Positions 44,726 to 57,768 of a stretch of DNA of 64,000 nucleotides are shown piece by piece (the first letter of the stretch is position 1; each line of letters opens with the position of its first letter). Origin of the DNA: Drosophila miranda. Taxonomy: Eukaryota; Arthropoda; Insecta; Diptera; Drosophilidae. The notes beneath the pieces were generated by a model, which was given only the letters and a program-made list of their open reading frames with translations, was not told where the DNA came from and did no database searches. The position numbers and the translations under genes were made by a program. The DNA lies in NCBI RefSeq assembly GCF_003369915.1, contig NW_022881603.1:34717522-34781521 (forward strand), written 5' to 3'.

Positions 44726-47431
44726 GATAATCTGTTTTCTCATCTGAGTTATTCCCATTCAATAACATTCATGGCATTGAATTTGTTGCAGTCAAAGTTC
44801 GTGTTGGCTCCGCATTTTTCTATTTAACCTGCTCTTACATTCCTCCCAGGTCTGATGCTGAGCTTTACTTACACCACCTCTCAGCAATTAATAATGTTGT
44901 TTCTGCATTAGGGTGCAATGATCGAATTATTGTCATGGGGGACTTTAACCTCCCATTTCTTTCTTGGCTGCCTTGTAATGACGCTAACCTGTTGTTTCCC
45001 AATTGCCATAATGACTTTATCAATGGGCTAACGGATAATTCCCTTGTCCAAATTAATGCCGTTAAAAACATTAGGGACAGACTTCTTGACCTCGTTTTTG
45101 TTAATGATGGTTCTCTTGCTACGGTATCTAGAGCAAGCCCAATATCTCTCCCTGAAGATCCTTACCATCCAACTTTGTTGATATCACTGGAGTGTACACA
45201 ATCTGGAGGTGCTGACAGTTCCATGGCTCCTTGTCACATAAAGTGTTTTCGAAAAACAAACTTTATTGATTTAGATCTACATCTCTCGCGTGTTGATTGG
45301 TCGTTTCTTTATTCATTACCGAACATAGACGCAACTGTTAACTCGTTTTATAGTTCTATTTACTCCGCCCTTAATACGTTTGTTCCAGATATCACTGTAC
45401 CTGTATCGTCCAAGCCTCCCTGGTTCTCCAAGTATTTGTCATACTTAAAAAATAATAAATCCCGGCTCTATAAAAAGTACCAGAAGTCGGGCTCCACGTC
45501 GGCCTTAGCTCTATACTCCTCCGCTCGCTCTCTGTTCCTTGCCGTCAATAGTCAGTGTTATAATCATTACCTTTCACAATGTAGTAGTAACTTTCGTAGT
45601 GATCCTAAAAAATTCTATTCGTTCGTTAACTCTAAGCGCAAGTCAAACGTTTTTCCTCCGTCCCTTCATTACCAGAACAAAAGAGAAGCTTCTGCTGTTG
45701 GTATTGCAAATTTATTCGCTAACTTTTAACAAACAACGTACTCGTCTCATATTTACAACGCATCCACTCCGTATCCGTACCAGCTACCTCAAGCTAACAG
45801 CATTTTTCTGCCCTTTTTCGAGGAAAGCGTTGTTCTGGAAGGTTTGTCATCTATGGACATATCGTTTTCTGCGGGTCCAGATAAGGTACCAAGTTGCATC
45901 TTAAAGCACTGTGCCCAGTCCCTTTTCAAACCCTTGACCATTCTCTTCAACCTCTCCTTGGAACAGTCTTGTCTCCCAGTAATTTGGAATGAGTCCTACA
46001 TCATTCCGCTTCACAAAAAAGGTTCAAGATCAAACATTGAAAACTATCGTGGTATCGCAAAGCTTTCCGCCATCCCGAAGCTTCTTGAGTTCCTGGTCAC
46101 CCGGCAACTGCAACATCTTTGTTGCAGCTTGATATCTCCGTCGCAACACGGTTTTTTCAGACATCGTTCAACATCGACTAACCTTCTTGAGTTTTCTAAC
46201 CTAATCCACCGTGGTTTTCAAATTGGTTTGCAGACGGATGTAGTTTTTACGGACTTCAGCAAGGCATTCGATTCTGTGAACCATGCTCTGCTTATTCAAA
46301 AGCTCTCTTTATTAGGGTTCCCAACGAATCTTCTAGATTGGATTTTGTCCTATCTCTCTAACCGTACTCAACGTGTTTTGTTTTCTAACGTGTTGTCAAA
46401 TACTGTTAATGTTACTTCAGGTGTGCCACAGGGAAGTCATCTGGGCCCGCTTCTGTTTATTTTATTTGTGAACGACCTTCCTCAAGTTATAACATACTCT
46501 ACTACACTAATGTATGCTGATGATGTCAAAATCTGTCTTTCTTACTCTGATTGGTATTTGCACACACGCCTTCAACTTGATCTAAGTGAACTACTATTGT
46601 GGTGTTCAACTAATCTTCTTTTTCTGAACCTTTCCAAATGCAAACTTATGACATTTTACCGTCGCGCTCCTCATTTTGTCTCATATGTTCTAGGAAATCA
46701 TGTCCTTGAGCGAATTTCGAGTTCAAATGACCTCGGAGTCCTTTTTGATCATAAGATGTGTTTCAACACCCATATAGCTGCAACTGTAAATAAAGCTAAG
46801 GGTGTTTTAGCGTTCATCAAGCGTTGGTCCAAGGAGTTTGACGACCCGTACGTTACGAAACAACTGTACATCTCGTTAGTACGTCCTATATTGGAGTATT
46901 GTTCTTGTGTGTGGAGCCCGCAGTATAAAGAGCAGCAGGCTGTTATTGAATCCGTGCAAAAGCAATTTTTAATTTTTGCCCTTCGGAACTTTAACTGGGA
47001 CTCGGGTAGAATCTTGCCACCCTACCGGTCTATGCTAAATCTTATTGACCTGCCGTCGTTGCACCATCGCAGAATATGCAATGGCGTAATGTTCGTGCAC
47101 AAGCTCCTTCTTGGGACTGTTGACTCCCAAACTCTCTTGGGTCAGATTGACTTGGCCGTTCCATCTAGACCTACCCGTACTTTTAGGCCTATCCGTCTAC
47201 CCATATGTAGGTCTAATTATGCTGATCATGAACCTTTTAGGGTTTTATGCCATAATTATAACTCCCTCTGTCAAACCCTATCCCCTGAACTGTCTCTTAA
47301 ACTAATTGCATGCAATATTTATAATCATTTAAATTTAGCTAACTTTTAACTTATCTTTTTCCGCCTTTAGTAACTAAGCACCATTATTAACAGATAATTT
47401 GTTAATTTAATAAATAAAAACAAAAAAAAAA
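44726..47431 (+). mobile_element. 5'-truncated LINE, copy 2
   Basis: Same start, end and target site as copy 1, offset by 19,348 bases, so it is a duplicate and not a new insertion. The A-run is slightly different (AAATAAAAACA then A). Confidence 0.92.
44731..47349 (+). pseudogene. LINE ORF2 remnant, copy 2, with internal stop
   Basis: Matches the copy 1 frame but has TAA at 45727-45729 in the linker between endonuclease and RT, where copy 1 has TTTTCCAAA. The RT part stays open from there to 47349. A second amino-acid change (LTILFN for LTFLFN) lies in the RT N-terminal region. Confidence 0.88.
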
Positions 47432-47465
47432 AAATATTGTGTAGACCGTAATGAAAATTAAAAAC

Positions 47466-49162
47466 TTATTTATTTTTATTTTTTAAAACTTCTAATAAGT
47501 CGTTCTGGAATTTTGTTTGGGTGCTGAGCAAGTCCTGCACCATCTTCTCCTGCCTAACGTCGTGCTCCTCCTTCTTTCTGTGGTGGTCCTTTTGTTGTTC
47601 GAGAGGCTCCTGGGCGATCTCTGCCAGCCACGAAGTGTCGGTCTTTTTCTTTTTCTTTGGCGGACGCCCAGACAAGGTGCTGGAGCTACAAGATCCGTCC
47701 AGGTCCATCTCAATAATATCCGAAAAGTACTCATCAGGATCTGCAATGAACACCTTAAATGAAATATATTTTTTTAGCAATAAATTAATAAAACTTACTG
47801 TCGTTGTCCAATGTGCTCTGCTCCATGTTGTTTGCACTCAAGATGCCAAATCAGCGAACTTCAGTTCAGCGCCCTGAATGTGACGGTCAACCGGCGGTAA
47901 TCTGATATCTTGCACATGCCGCAAGATCAGCATTATCGCTTATGCCAAGTCGGCTTACCGACTGTAGCTTTGTAGCTCTAAGTACATATATTTTGTAGCT
48001 TTGCATTCTTTGGCAATTAAATACTTTTGATTCAGCTTATGCCCCAGCTTGCTGATGGCTCCTAGTTATACCCGATACTCAAAATGAGTATTGGGGTATA
48101 TTAGATTTGTGGTGAAAATGGATGTGTGTAACGTCCAGAAGGAATCGTTTCCGACCCCATAAAGTATATATATTCTTGATCAGCATCAATAGCCGAGTCG
48201 ATTGAGCCCTTTCTGTCTGTCCGTCTGTCCGTCCGTCCGTCCGTCTGTCCGTCTGTCCGTCCCTATTAGCGCCTAGTGCTCAAAGACTATAAGAGCTAGA
48301 GCAACGATGTTTTGGATCCAGACTTCTGTGATATGTCACTGCTACAAAAATATTTCAAAACTTCGCACCGCCCACTTCCGCCCCCACAAAGGACGAAAAT
48401 CTGTGGCATCCACAATTTTAAAGATATGAGAAAACCAAAAACGCAGAATCATAGATAATGACCATATCTATCAGATTGCTGAATCTGGATCAGATCAGAT
48501 CATTTTTATAGCCAATAGGAACAAATCAATTTGCACTGGCTACGCAGCGCCCGACGTCACGCTCAGACTGATTTTCTGTCTCTCTCGCACGCACTCTTTG
48601 TCGTGTCGTTTAATATTAGCGGCGTCTGCCGGAGAAGAGCCATACTGACTTAGTATCGGGTATAACCGTAGAGTTGCGGTGTCCGCAGCAACTCACAACG
48701 TTCCCCCTCGTTTTAGTTAAGTTCTTATAACGAAAGCTAACGCTTGTTAATAAACCTTGCTCCGGCAACCAGCCGTAAAAACTTTGAATTATTAATTCTA
48801 TACCACTGTACCACAAGGCCAGTGATAAGAGAGACAGTTATCTCTCCAACATAATCTTCATAAAGGATTCTATACCACGGAACCCGCACGAGGACCACCG
48901 CATCAAGCAGCTAAGGCTACTTGGACATACGGACAACTTAATTTACACATGTGAATATTTGCGTGGTCCGCGCAAATCTTCAATTTTCTCCTTCCATATG
49001 TCAATCATCAGGCTCTCAAGCGCGGCACTCCATTTCACCCTGCCGCCTGCTGTTGTTCTCTTGTTTGCTGCATTGTGTAATAATATTATATATTATAAAC
49101 AATAAAAAACAAATATATCTATTCAACGTACCACTGGAGGAGTTTTCTGGCACTAAATCCAT
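47466..49162 (-). pseudogene. Harbinger second gene, P6, interrupted by INE-1
   Basis: ATG at 49162-49160. Shares the DTSWLAEIAQEPLEQQ tail and the INE-1 position with P4. Confidence 0.6.
48067..48711 (+). mobile_element. INE-1/DINE-1, second copy by duplication
   Basis: Same ends and site as 28718-29361, one base longer (an extra C in CGCCCCCACAAAGG). Confidence 0.93.
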
Positions 49163-49414
49163 TTTATTAATAAGTTTTTCGAAAATTTGGTCTGCTGTCC
49201 TTCCGAGCTGTTCTGTTGTTGTTTTTGTTTTTTGTTAATTTTGTCACAATCATTGTTTACGTTTTCGGAGTGAATACCATTTTTCCATTGTGAATGACAA
49301 TTATTCAGAGTTGCATTTGAAAACCATCGGCTAACTATCGCATAGAAACGTGCGGCTTAGGAACATCCAAAATGGATGGTGGACTAACTGGGAAATTTTC
49401 GGAACGGCAAAACC

Positions 49415-49527
49415 TTACGGACCATCCCCGAAATGGATGGTGGATGGTCGTCAGTGTGAATAGCCTATTACGGACCATCCCCGAAATGGATGGTGGATGG
49501 TGGATGGTCGTCAGTGTGAATAGCCTA
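49415..49527. repeat. P6 right-end terminal repeats (53 + 60 bp)
   Basis: Order is short then long, the reverse of P1; shared with P7. Confidence 0.95.
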
Positions 49528-49952
49528 TTAGTAAGCCAGAATTATTCAACGGAATCTCTAAATTGAGCAATATGAACGACTATCCTCTCTCGTTTTTTTG
49601 TCTTGACCTATTTCGCTAAAACCTTTGTTTTACGAAAAATCCAATAAAAGCAATTATTTAGAATAAGCCAGTTAAGTAGAAAATTGAATCATTAATCAGT
49701 TGAAAATTTGTGGGCATGGCTAAATATTCTGTATAGCTGAGAATATTCGACAGAATATCAAAATTGAGGAACATTTATACAACTTGAGCTCGTCAGTATA
49801 TTTACGGTATATTTTTAAAGTAAGACGGTATGTTTCGGTATATTTCTGAGGGTCACACTGGTCCCACTTGACGCGTACAAAATTTGACATCTACGGAAAG
49901 CGGCGCCAGATTGTGTGAAAAAAGTTGCGGTTTGTAAATTCGTTTGATCGAA

Positions 49953-50456
49953 ATGAACGAAATTATTAAAGATAAGTTTATTCCGCAGCAACTGCTGTAC
50001 TTTATGGCTGGCCGGCGATGCTGCCAACAATTCCCATGCACATTTCGGTCGTCAGAGCACGACATTTTCATGCGATACGCCAGCTCTTTGGGCTTGCGGG
50101 CGCAATGCGTGTTTAATAATGGCGAAATTATCAAAGTATTCAAGCAAGCTTGCCGCCATTACTTGGAGGAGCCGAAAATAATGACATTCTCGCCTTCGAC
50201 GGCAATAAACATTCTAACCATGTTGGGACGATCAGGCAACTTGGGAAAAGATGAACTGAAATTGAGCTCAGATTACATTCCACAGCGTGGGTGTGTTGCT
50301 GAAATTGTTGGGCCTCATCTACCATTTCCGACTATCATGGCGCCTACGCCGCGTGTCAAGGACGATACCCAGCGCGATTTACTGAACAAATTTCCCGGCT
50401 ATCCGTTCATCGACAACGTCATACGATGCAAATTATCTTCGCATTTGCGATACTGA
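49953..50456 (+). CDS. Spacer protein, unit 7
   Basis: 167 residues, open, with TQRDLL for TQRNLL and a silent ACT for ACG that is shared with unit 8. The INE-1 fragment follows at about 50450-50519. Confidence 0.6.
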   Translation: MNEIIKDKFIPQQLLYFMAGRRCCQQFPCTFRSSEHDIFMRYASSLGLRAQCVFNNGEIIKVFKQACRHYLEEPKIMTFSPSTAINILTMLGRSGNLGKDELKLSSDYIPQRGCVAEIVGPHLPFPTIMAPTPRVKDDTQRDLLNKFPGYPFIDNVIRCKLSSHLRY

Positions 50457-50785
50457 CTTAGTATCGGGTATAACTGTAGAGTTGCGGTGTCCACAGCAAC
50501 TCACAACGTTCCCCCTCGTTTTTTTTTTGTTGAACTATTTTGTTTAAACCTTGCTTTAGTCAAAATACAATAAAAGCAAGAACTAAAAACTAAAATTATG
50601 TGGGCAGAACTAATGGTCTTATAGGCTCTGCACACTGAGCCCATCCCGGGGGAATGGTGGGATTTTTTGACAGATGTGAAACTCCGATTCACACTGCCAC
50701 CATCCACCATCCGTCAAAAACAGCTGATGCCAATAACAAGTTCATTAAATTTGCGCGGAAGATTTATTAATTCTTGGTTCTTATA

Positions 50786-52233
50786 ATGGATGATGAAGAT
50801 ATAGCAATTATTTCGGCTGTGGTTCAACAGCAAAATATTTTCTTGCACCAACTAATAATGTTGCTGTCAATGAATAATGATGATGACGAGGATGAGATGA
50901 CCCAGATGACTGCCATAAAAACACAAAAGCCAGGAAGATTATGGTCGTTTGTGAGTACTTCTACTAACTTCAACCATAGTTTAAAGTACAAGGACATATT
51001 TTATGGTTTTAGAAGCGGTTCGTGAAGTAATGGGAAAAAGTAGTACCAGAAAACAACGAGGCGTTTTTCAAAGAGAGTTTCCGAATGGAGAGGCCCTGCT
51101 TTGATATTTTAGTGAATCGGCTTGAAGTGCTGGGAAAGAAGGACACCAACTGCCGAGCTGCAATTCCTTTGGAAAAGCGCATCGCCATTGCGCTATACAC
51201 TTTGGGCTCGTCCTCTGAGTACCGAACAGTTGGCAGGCTTTTCGGTGTAGCTCCAAACAGTGTGTGTAATATCCTGCACGAGTTTTGCAGAGCACTTATC
51301 GACGAGTTTTCGAAGGAGTACATGTCGCCCAATTACCTAACTTCCGACAAAATTTATGAGTGCGTAAAGGGATTCGAGGCAATTGGATTTCCTCAGTGCC
51401 TAGGTGCAATTGGTAGGAAATCAATAAGAACTTCAGCAATATGTTTGGTTAAATTGGTTGGTTTTTAAAATTTGGTTTTTAAACTTCCTTTATATTCTAG
51501 ATGGATGCCACATCGAAATAAAACCACCAGCACCTGAGGCAGTAGACCACCATAACTATAAGGGCTGGTATTCCACAGTCTTGTTTGCCCTAGTGGATTA
51601 TAGGTATGCAAATATCTTGCACAAAAATATGTATTTAGCAAGTTGGTTTAATGTCCTAAATTATTTAAATCCGATTCTTTTTAGATACAGATTTACATAT
51701 GTAAATATCGGCTCTGCAGGAAGGTGCAATGACTCGATGATATACCAGAAGTCAAGCCTTGCAAAACATATCGAAGCATCGACATTACTCCAAGAGAAAG
51801 CCAAGGAAATAAGCGCAGTAAACGTCCCTGTAATGCTTATCGGGGACTCGGCATTTAGGTTTTCTAAAAAGCTGATGAAACCTTACCCGTTTTCACAGTC
51901 GCCTCTTTGGAACAGCGCACGTTTAACTACAACCTTTCCAAAGCTAGGCGAGTGGTGGAAAATGCATTTGGGCATTTAAAAGCCAGATTTCGAATAATCG
52001 GAAAAGGTCTTGATAGCCACCACAAAAATAATAGCGCCATAATAATGAGCTGTTGTATTTTACACAATATATTAAATATGCACAACAGCGCGATTAATGA
52101 AAATTGGCAGCTTGCAACAAATGAGCAGCGCGAACAGCCCGATACCAGCAACAGTTCTGCTGACTTTAATCAGTCAGCAGAACAGATACGATCTGCAATC
52201 GCAAAATATTGTGTAGACCGTAATGAAAATTAA
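50786..52233 (+). pseudogene. Harbinger transposase, P7, several lesions
   Basis: Exon 1 is 50786-50950. Exon 2 opens with a cluster of changes (TTCGTGAAGTAATGGG where others have TTCGGGACATTTTGGG) that puts a TAA six codons into the exon. Exon 2 also has KIYECV for KIDECV. Exon 4 (from about 51685) lacks the same C as P5 near 51893. Confidence 0.88.
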
Positions 52234-52237
52234 AAAC

Positions 52238-53289
52238 TTATTTATTTTTATTTTTTAAAACTTCTAATAAGTCGTTCTGGAATTTTGTTTGGGTGCTGAT
52301 CAAGTCCTGCACCATCTTCTCCTGCCTAACGTCGTGCTCCTCCTTCTTTCTGTGGAGGTCCTTTTGTTGTTCGAGACGCTCCTGGGCGATCTCTGCCAGC
52401 CACGAAATGTCGGTCTTTTTCTTTTTCTTTGGCGGACGCCCAGACAAGGTGCTGGAGCTACAAGATCCGTCCAGGTCCATCTCAATAATATCCGAAAAGT
52501 ACTCATCAGGATCTGCAATGAACACCTTAAATGAAATATATTTTTTTAGCAATAAATTAATAAAACTTACTGTCGTTGTCCAATGTGCTCTGCTCCATGT
52601 TGTTTGCACTCAAGATGCCAAATCAGCGAACTTCAGTTCAGCGCCCTGAATGTGACGGTCAACCGGCGGTAATCTGATATCTTGCACATGCCGCAAGATC
52701 AGCATTATCGCTTATGCCAAGTCGGCTTACCGACTGTAGCTTTGTAGCTCTAAGTACATATATTTTGTAGCTTTGCATTCTTTGGCAATTAAATACTTTT
52801 GATTCAGCTTATGCCCCAGCTTGCTGGTGGCTCCTAGTTTTAGTTCTGTTCTTCGAATTTAAGCTAACGCTTGTTAATAAACCTTGCTCCGGCAACCAGC
52901 CGTAAACACTTTGAATTATTAATTCTATACCACTGTACCACAAGGCCAGTGATAAGAGAGACAGTTATCTCTCCAACATAATCTTCATAAAGGATTCTAT
53001 ACCACGGAACCCGCACGAGGACCACCGCATCAAGCAGCTAAGGCTACTTGGACATACGGACAACTTAATTTACACATGTGAATTTTGGCGTGGTCCGCGC
53101 AAATCTTCAATTTTCTCCTTCCATATGTCAATCATCAGGCTCTCAAGCGCGGCACTCCATTTCACCCTGCCGCCTGCTGTTGTTCTCTTGTTTGCTGCAT
53201 TGTGTAATAATATTATATATTATAAACAATAAAAAACAAATATATCTATTCAACGTACCACTGGAGGAGTTTTCTGGCACTAAATCCAT
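52238..53289 (-). CDS. Harbinger second gene, P7 (partial exon model)
   Basis: ATG at 53289-53287. Exons match P5. A patch of changed bases near 52854-52861 (CTTCGAATTTAAGC for CTTATAACGAAAGC) lies in the unplaced middle part. Confidence 0.6.
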
Positions 53290-54079
53290 TTTATTAATAA
53301 GTTTTTCGAAAATTTGGTCTGCTGTCCTTCCGAGCTGTTCTGTTGTTGTTTTTGTTTTTTGTTAATTTTGTCACAATCATTGTTTACGTTTTCGGAGTGA
53401 ATACCATTTTTCCATTGTGAATGACAATTATTCAGAGTTGCATTTGAAAACCATCGGCTAACTATCGCATAGAAACGTGCGGCTTAGGAACATCCAAAAT
53501 GGATGGTGGACTAACTGGGAAATTTTCGGAACGGCAAAACCTTACGGACCATCCCCGAAATGGATGGTGGATGGTCGTCAGTGTGAATAGCCTATTACGG
53601 ACCATCCCCGAAATGGATGGTGGATGGTGGATGGTCGTCAGTGTGAATAGCCTATTAGTAAGCCAGAATTATTCAACGGAATCTCTAAATTGAGCAATAT
53701 GAACGACTATCCTCTCTCGTTTTTTTGTCTTGACCTATTTCGCTAAAACCTTTGTTTTACGAAAAATCCAATAAAAGCAATTATTTAGAATAAGCCAGTT
53801 AAGTAGAAAATTGAATCATTAATCAGTTGAAAATTTGTGGGCATGGCTAAATATTCTGTATAGCTGAGAATATTCGACAGAATATCAAAATTGAGGAACA
53901 TTTATACAACTTGAGCTCGTCAGTATATTTACGGTATATTTTTAAAGTAAGACGGTATGTTTCGGTATATTTCTGAGGGTCACACTGGTCCCACTTGACG
54001 CGTACAAAATTTGACATCTACGGAAAGCGGCGCCAGATTGTGTGAAAAAAGTTGCGGTTTGTAAATTCGTTTGATCGAA

Positions 54080-54583
54080 ATGAACGAAATTATTAAAGAT
54101 AAGTTTATTCCGCAGCAACTGCTGTACTTTATGGCTGGCCGGCGATGCTGCCAACAATTCCCATGCACATTTCGGTCGTCAGAGCACGACATTTTCATGC
54201 GATACGCCAGCTCTTTGGGCTTGCGGGCGCAATGCGTGTTTAATAATGGCGAAATTATCAAAGTATTCAAGCAAGCTTGCCGCCATTACTTGGAGGAGCC
54301 GAAAATAATGACATTCTCGCCTTCGACGGCAATAAACATTCTAACCATGTTGGGACGATCAGGCAACTTGGGAAAAGATGAACTGAAATTGAGCTCAGAT
54401 TACATTCCACAGCGTGGGTGTGTTGCTGAAATTGTTGGGCCTCATCTACCATTTCCGACTATCATGGCGCCTACGCCGCGTGTCAAGGACGATACCCAGC
54501 GCAATTTACTGAACAAATTTCCCGGCTATCCGTTCATCGACAACGTCATACGATGCAAATTATCTTCGCATTTGCGATACTGA
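54080..54583 (+). CDS. Spacer protein, unit 8
   Basis: 167 residues, open, the same protein as unit 2 by eye. The INE-1 fragment follows at about 54577-54645, one C shorter (CGTTCCCCTCG). Confidence 0.6.
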   Translation: MNEIIKDKFIPQQLLYFMAGRRCCQQFPCTFRSSEHDIFMRYASSLGLRAQCVFNNGEIIKVFKQACRHYLEEPKIMTFSPSTAINILTMLGRSGNLGKDELKLSSDYIPQRGCVAEIVGPHLPFPTIMAPTPRVKDDTQRNLLNKFPGYPFIDNVIRCKLSSHLRY

Positions 54584-54911
54584 CTTAGTATCGGGTATAA
54601 CTGTAGAGTTGCGGTGTCCACAGCAACTCACAACGTTCCCCTCGTTTTTTTTTTGTTGAACTATTTTGTTTAAACCTTGCTTTAGTCAAAATACAATAAA
54701 AGCAAGAACTAAAAACTAAAATTATGTGGGCAGAACTAATGGTCTTATAGGCTCTGCACACTGAGCCCATCCCGGGGGAATGGTGGGATTTTTCGACAGA
54801 TGTGAAACTCCGATTCACACTGCCACCATCCACCATCCGTCAAAAACAGCTGATGCCAATAACAAGTTCATTAAATTTGCGCGGAAGATTTATTAATTCT
54901 TGGTTCTTATA

Positions 54912-55711
54912 ATGGATGATGAAGATATAGCAATTATTTCGGCTGTGGTTCAACAGCAAAATATTTTCTTGCACCAACTAATAATGTTGCTGTCAATGAA
55001 TAATGATGATGACGAGGATGAGATGACCCAGATGACTGCCATAAAAACAGAAAAGCCAGGAAGATTATGGTCGTTTGTGAGTACTTCTACTAACTTCAAC
55101 CATAGTTTAAAGTACAAGGACATATTTTATGGTTTTAGAAGCGGTTCGGGACATTTTGGGAGAAAGATGTACCAGAAAACAACGAGGCGTTTTTCAAAGA
55201 GAGTTTCCGAATGGAGGCCCTGCTTTGATATTTTAGTGAATCGGCTTGAAGTGCTGCGAAAGAAGGACACCAACTGCCGAGCTGCAATTCCTTTGGAAAA
55301 GCGCATCGCCATTGCGCTATACACTTTGGGCTCGTCCTCTGAGTACCGAACAGTTGGCAGGCTTTTCGGTGTAGCTCCAAACAGTGTGTGTAATATCCTG
55401 CACGAGTTTTGCAGAGCACTTATCGACGAGTTTTCGAAGGAGTACATGTCGCCCAATTACCTAACTTCCGACAAAATTGATGAGTGCGTAAAGGGATTCG
55501 AGGCAATTGGATTTCCTCAGTGCCTAGGTGCAATTGGTAGGAAATCAATAAGAACTTCAGCAATATGTTTACATATAAATTGGTTTTTAAACTTCCTTTT
55601 TATTGTAGATGGATGCCACATCGAAATAAAACCACCAGCACCTGAGGCAGTAGACCACCATAACTATAAGGGCTGGTATTCCACAGTCTTGTTTGCCCTA
55701 GTGGATTATAG
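54912..55711 (+). pseudogene. Harbinger transposase, P8, exons 1-3
   Basis: Exons 54912-55076, 55139-55536 and 55609-55711. Two bases are missing in exon 2 (GAATGGAGGCCC for GAATGGAGAGGCCC, about 55216), shifting the frame before the DGCHI motif. Intron 2 ends TTGTAG. Exon 4 is outside the window. Confidence 0.85.
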
Positions 55712-55725
55712 GTATGCAAATATCT

Positions 55726-56826
55726 TGTTATGGGCGGTTTTGGAGAGAGCCGATAGGTATCAGGGCTGGAGAAGAAAGAGACAGCGGCATCTACAGTGGA
55801 TCCTGGGAAGCAGTGGCAGAGTTGCGTGGGAGAAAAGGAAACGGGGCGAGGAAGAAAAAAGGGAGAGTTTCCGGTGGAGAATAGGGGAGGCCGCACGTGC
55901 CCTGAAAGAAAAAAGGAAACAAAATTGGTGATCGTGGAGACGACGATCCCACCAAGACATCAGCGGCAGGCATCAACATCAGCGGAAGCGGCGGACATCG
56001 GCAGCAGCATCCCGGTACTGGCCAGGCCGGGAAACTGATGCGAGAACCGCGGAGCACCGACTGGAGACACGTTTCTGTCCCCACACACCAGCCCCCCGGG
56101 GAAAGAATCCGGACTTCAAAGCAGCAATACACACACACGATTCACACACACCCACCTTCATCCACCCACATCACACACAACCCACGCATGTATACCCTCA
56201 TTCATAACACATCACATAACATCACCACATTTCACACATCTACACCCGTCCGACCCACAATTAAACAAAATATCACGATCATACAAAAAACACCACGATT
56301 AAACGTAAACATCAGCAAGCATCAGGAAGCAACAACCTCTATCAAAGGGGGCTGCCAACTCGGCCGAAATAGGGTTTTTTTTGTTAGTATTTTTGTGTTA
56401 GTATTTTTTTCCTTTATATAAACCTAGATTATTAATTATTATTAATTAATAATGTTCAAGATAAATAAGAAAATATAATGGATATAAAAGGAATATTTGA
56501 AAAGAGTCATGAGTGAATAGAAAACGGTAGTTGGGTGGGACGAGAGCGAGAAGAAGAGCGGGACCCTGAATATGAAAAGGGAGCGAATTCAAAAGGTGGC
56601 GCTCATGGAAGGGTGGGACCCTGCTAGGGATAACGAAACCAACTATCCCCGCTGACGAAAGTGCCAACGAGGACAAGTCTGTCCTATAAATTAGATTTGT
56701 TTTTTTTGTATGTTTTTTTGTTTTGTTCAATCCGTCCCCTGGCTTATCGGGTCGGAAACACCCCTGACTTCCCCGTGAGCTAGCTGGGAACGATAGGCCA
56801 GGGTGGCAAAGAGGCGGATCATAACA
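55726..56826 (+). repeat. 5' LTR of LTR element copy 3
   Basis: 1,101 bases, short form, in transposase intron 3. Confidence 0.92.
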
Positions 56827-57768
56827 AATGGCGCCCAATGCTAATAGAAGGGATCGATTTTAAACGCGAGTCTTAAAGACCCGGTGTAAAATGGAACCCT
56901 GGTAGAACGAAACTCAGCCGGTCCGCGAGCCGGGAATAAATCCTAGCCGTCGTAGCCGCTGAGAGGAGTAGAAGAGAGGAAAATGGACATGGTAGTTATG
57001 TATCGGAGGTAGAAGGGAAGGAAGTGTGTGTCCCGAGTTGTGGTCCAGGTATTACCAGGTGGTAGTAGCCTCGTTGCCCGACTCGTGGAGCTCGCTGTCT
57101 GGATCTGAAAAGAGGAAGATGTGCCGGAGGATCTGTCGAGTCGTGGTCCGGGTTATGTCCAGAGGCATTAACGTCGTTGTCCGATTCTGGGGGATCCACG
57201 GCGATCTGAGGGAGGAAACAGCAAAGGGAGTTGGCACTCAGAAAAAGTAAGCGAAGGTAAATAGCAAGGGGAAAAGAAGGGGGTCCGCTCACCTGCAAAA
57301 CAATTAATGCAGTTGTCTCTCGTCCCACCAAACAAATTAAAGGTGAATTTTTGTCTGAAGCAGTTTGGGAATTATATGTTTTTTTTTGTTAGTGATTTAG
57401 CAGACTATTGGAAAGCCGAAGCAAGAAAACCCAAAGGGAAATCATTTTTTTTGAGGACTGACGATTCTCGCTAGCATTGTTTAAAAGCAATTTTAGAAGT
57501 AGGCATTAGGCAAGTCATCGGAAAAAGAGTTTTTGTTTGGGAGAGGAAGTATTTAGTTATTTAGTGTTGCATTTAATTAGGCGATTAATTGTAGATGTAG
57601 ATGTTTATTTATTTGATTGAATCAATTTAGATATTTAGATTTATCAATTTATTGATTTAAATTAACCGATTTATGTATTTAAATTTATTTATTTGGTTAT
57701 CTAAACATGGAATTAATTATTCCACAAGGCGTAGCCCAGAGGCACAGCGCAGGTACCAGCCGTACAAC
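56827..57768 (+). other. Leader of LTR element copy 3
   Basis: Same as in copies 1 and 2; no gene seen. Confidence 0.65.

Larger units (their letters stand above)
35524..47461 (+). pseudogene. Harbinger transposase, P6, broken and interrupted
   Basis: Exons 35524-35688, 35751-36151 (with the same extra G as P4), 36240-36342, then exon 4 from 44207. Exon 4 has a further one-base loss after GDSAFRFS (about 44386), and the LINE interrupts it after 44725. The tail ends at 47461. Confidence 0.88.
35360..49527 (+). mobile_element. PIF/Harbinger copy P6 with the same three nested insertions as P4
   Basis: TTA at 35357-35359 and 49528-49530. It starts 19,513 bases after P4. The LTR element, LINE and INE-1 occupy the same sites as in P4 with the same junctions, so P4 and P6 are copies of one already-invaded transposon. 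The right end has 53 + 60 bases (49415-49527). Confidence 0.93.
50622..53654 (+). mobile_element. PIF/Harbinger copy P7
   Basis: 3,033 bases between TTA at 50619-50621 and 53655-53657; right-end repeats 53542-53654 (53 + 60). It occupies the same place in the higher-order repeat as P5. Confidence 0.93.

Noticed and set aside
44726-47431. The second LINE as an independent insertion
   Set aside because: Same truncation point, same target site and a constant 19,348-base offset show that it is a duplicate.
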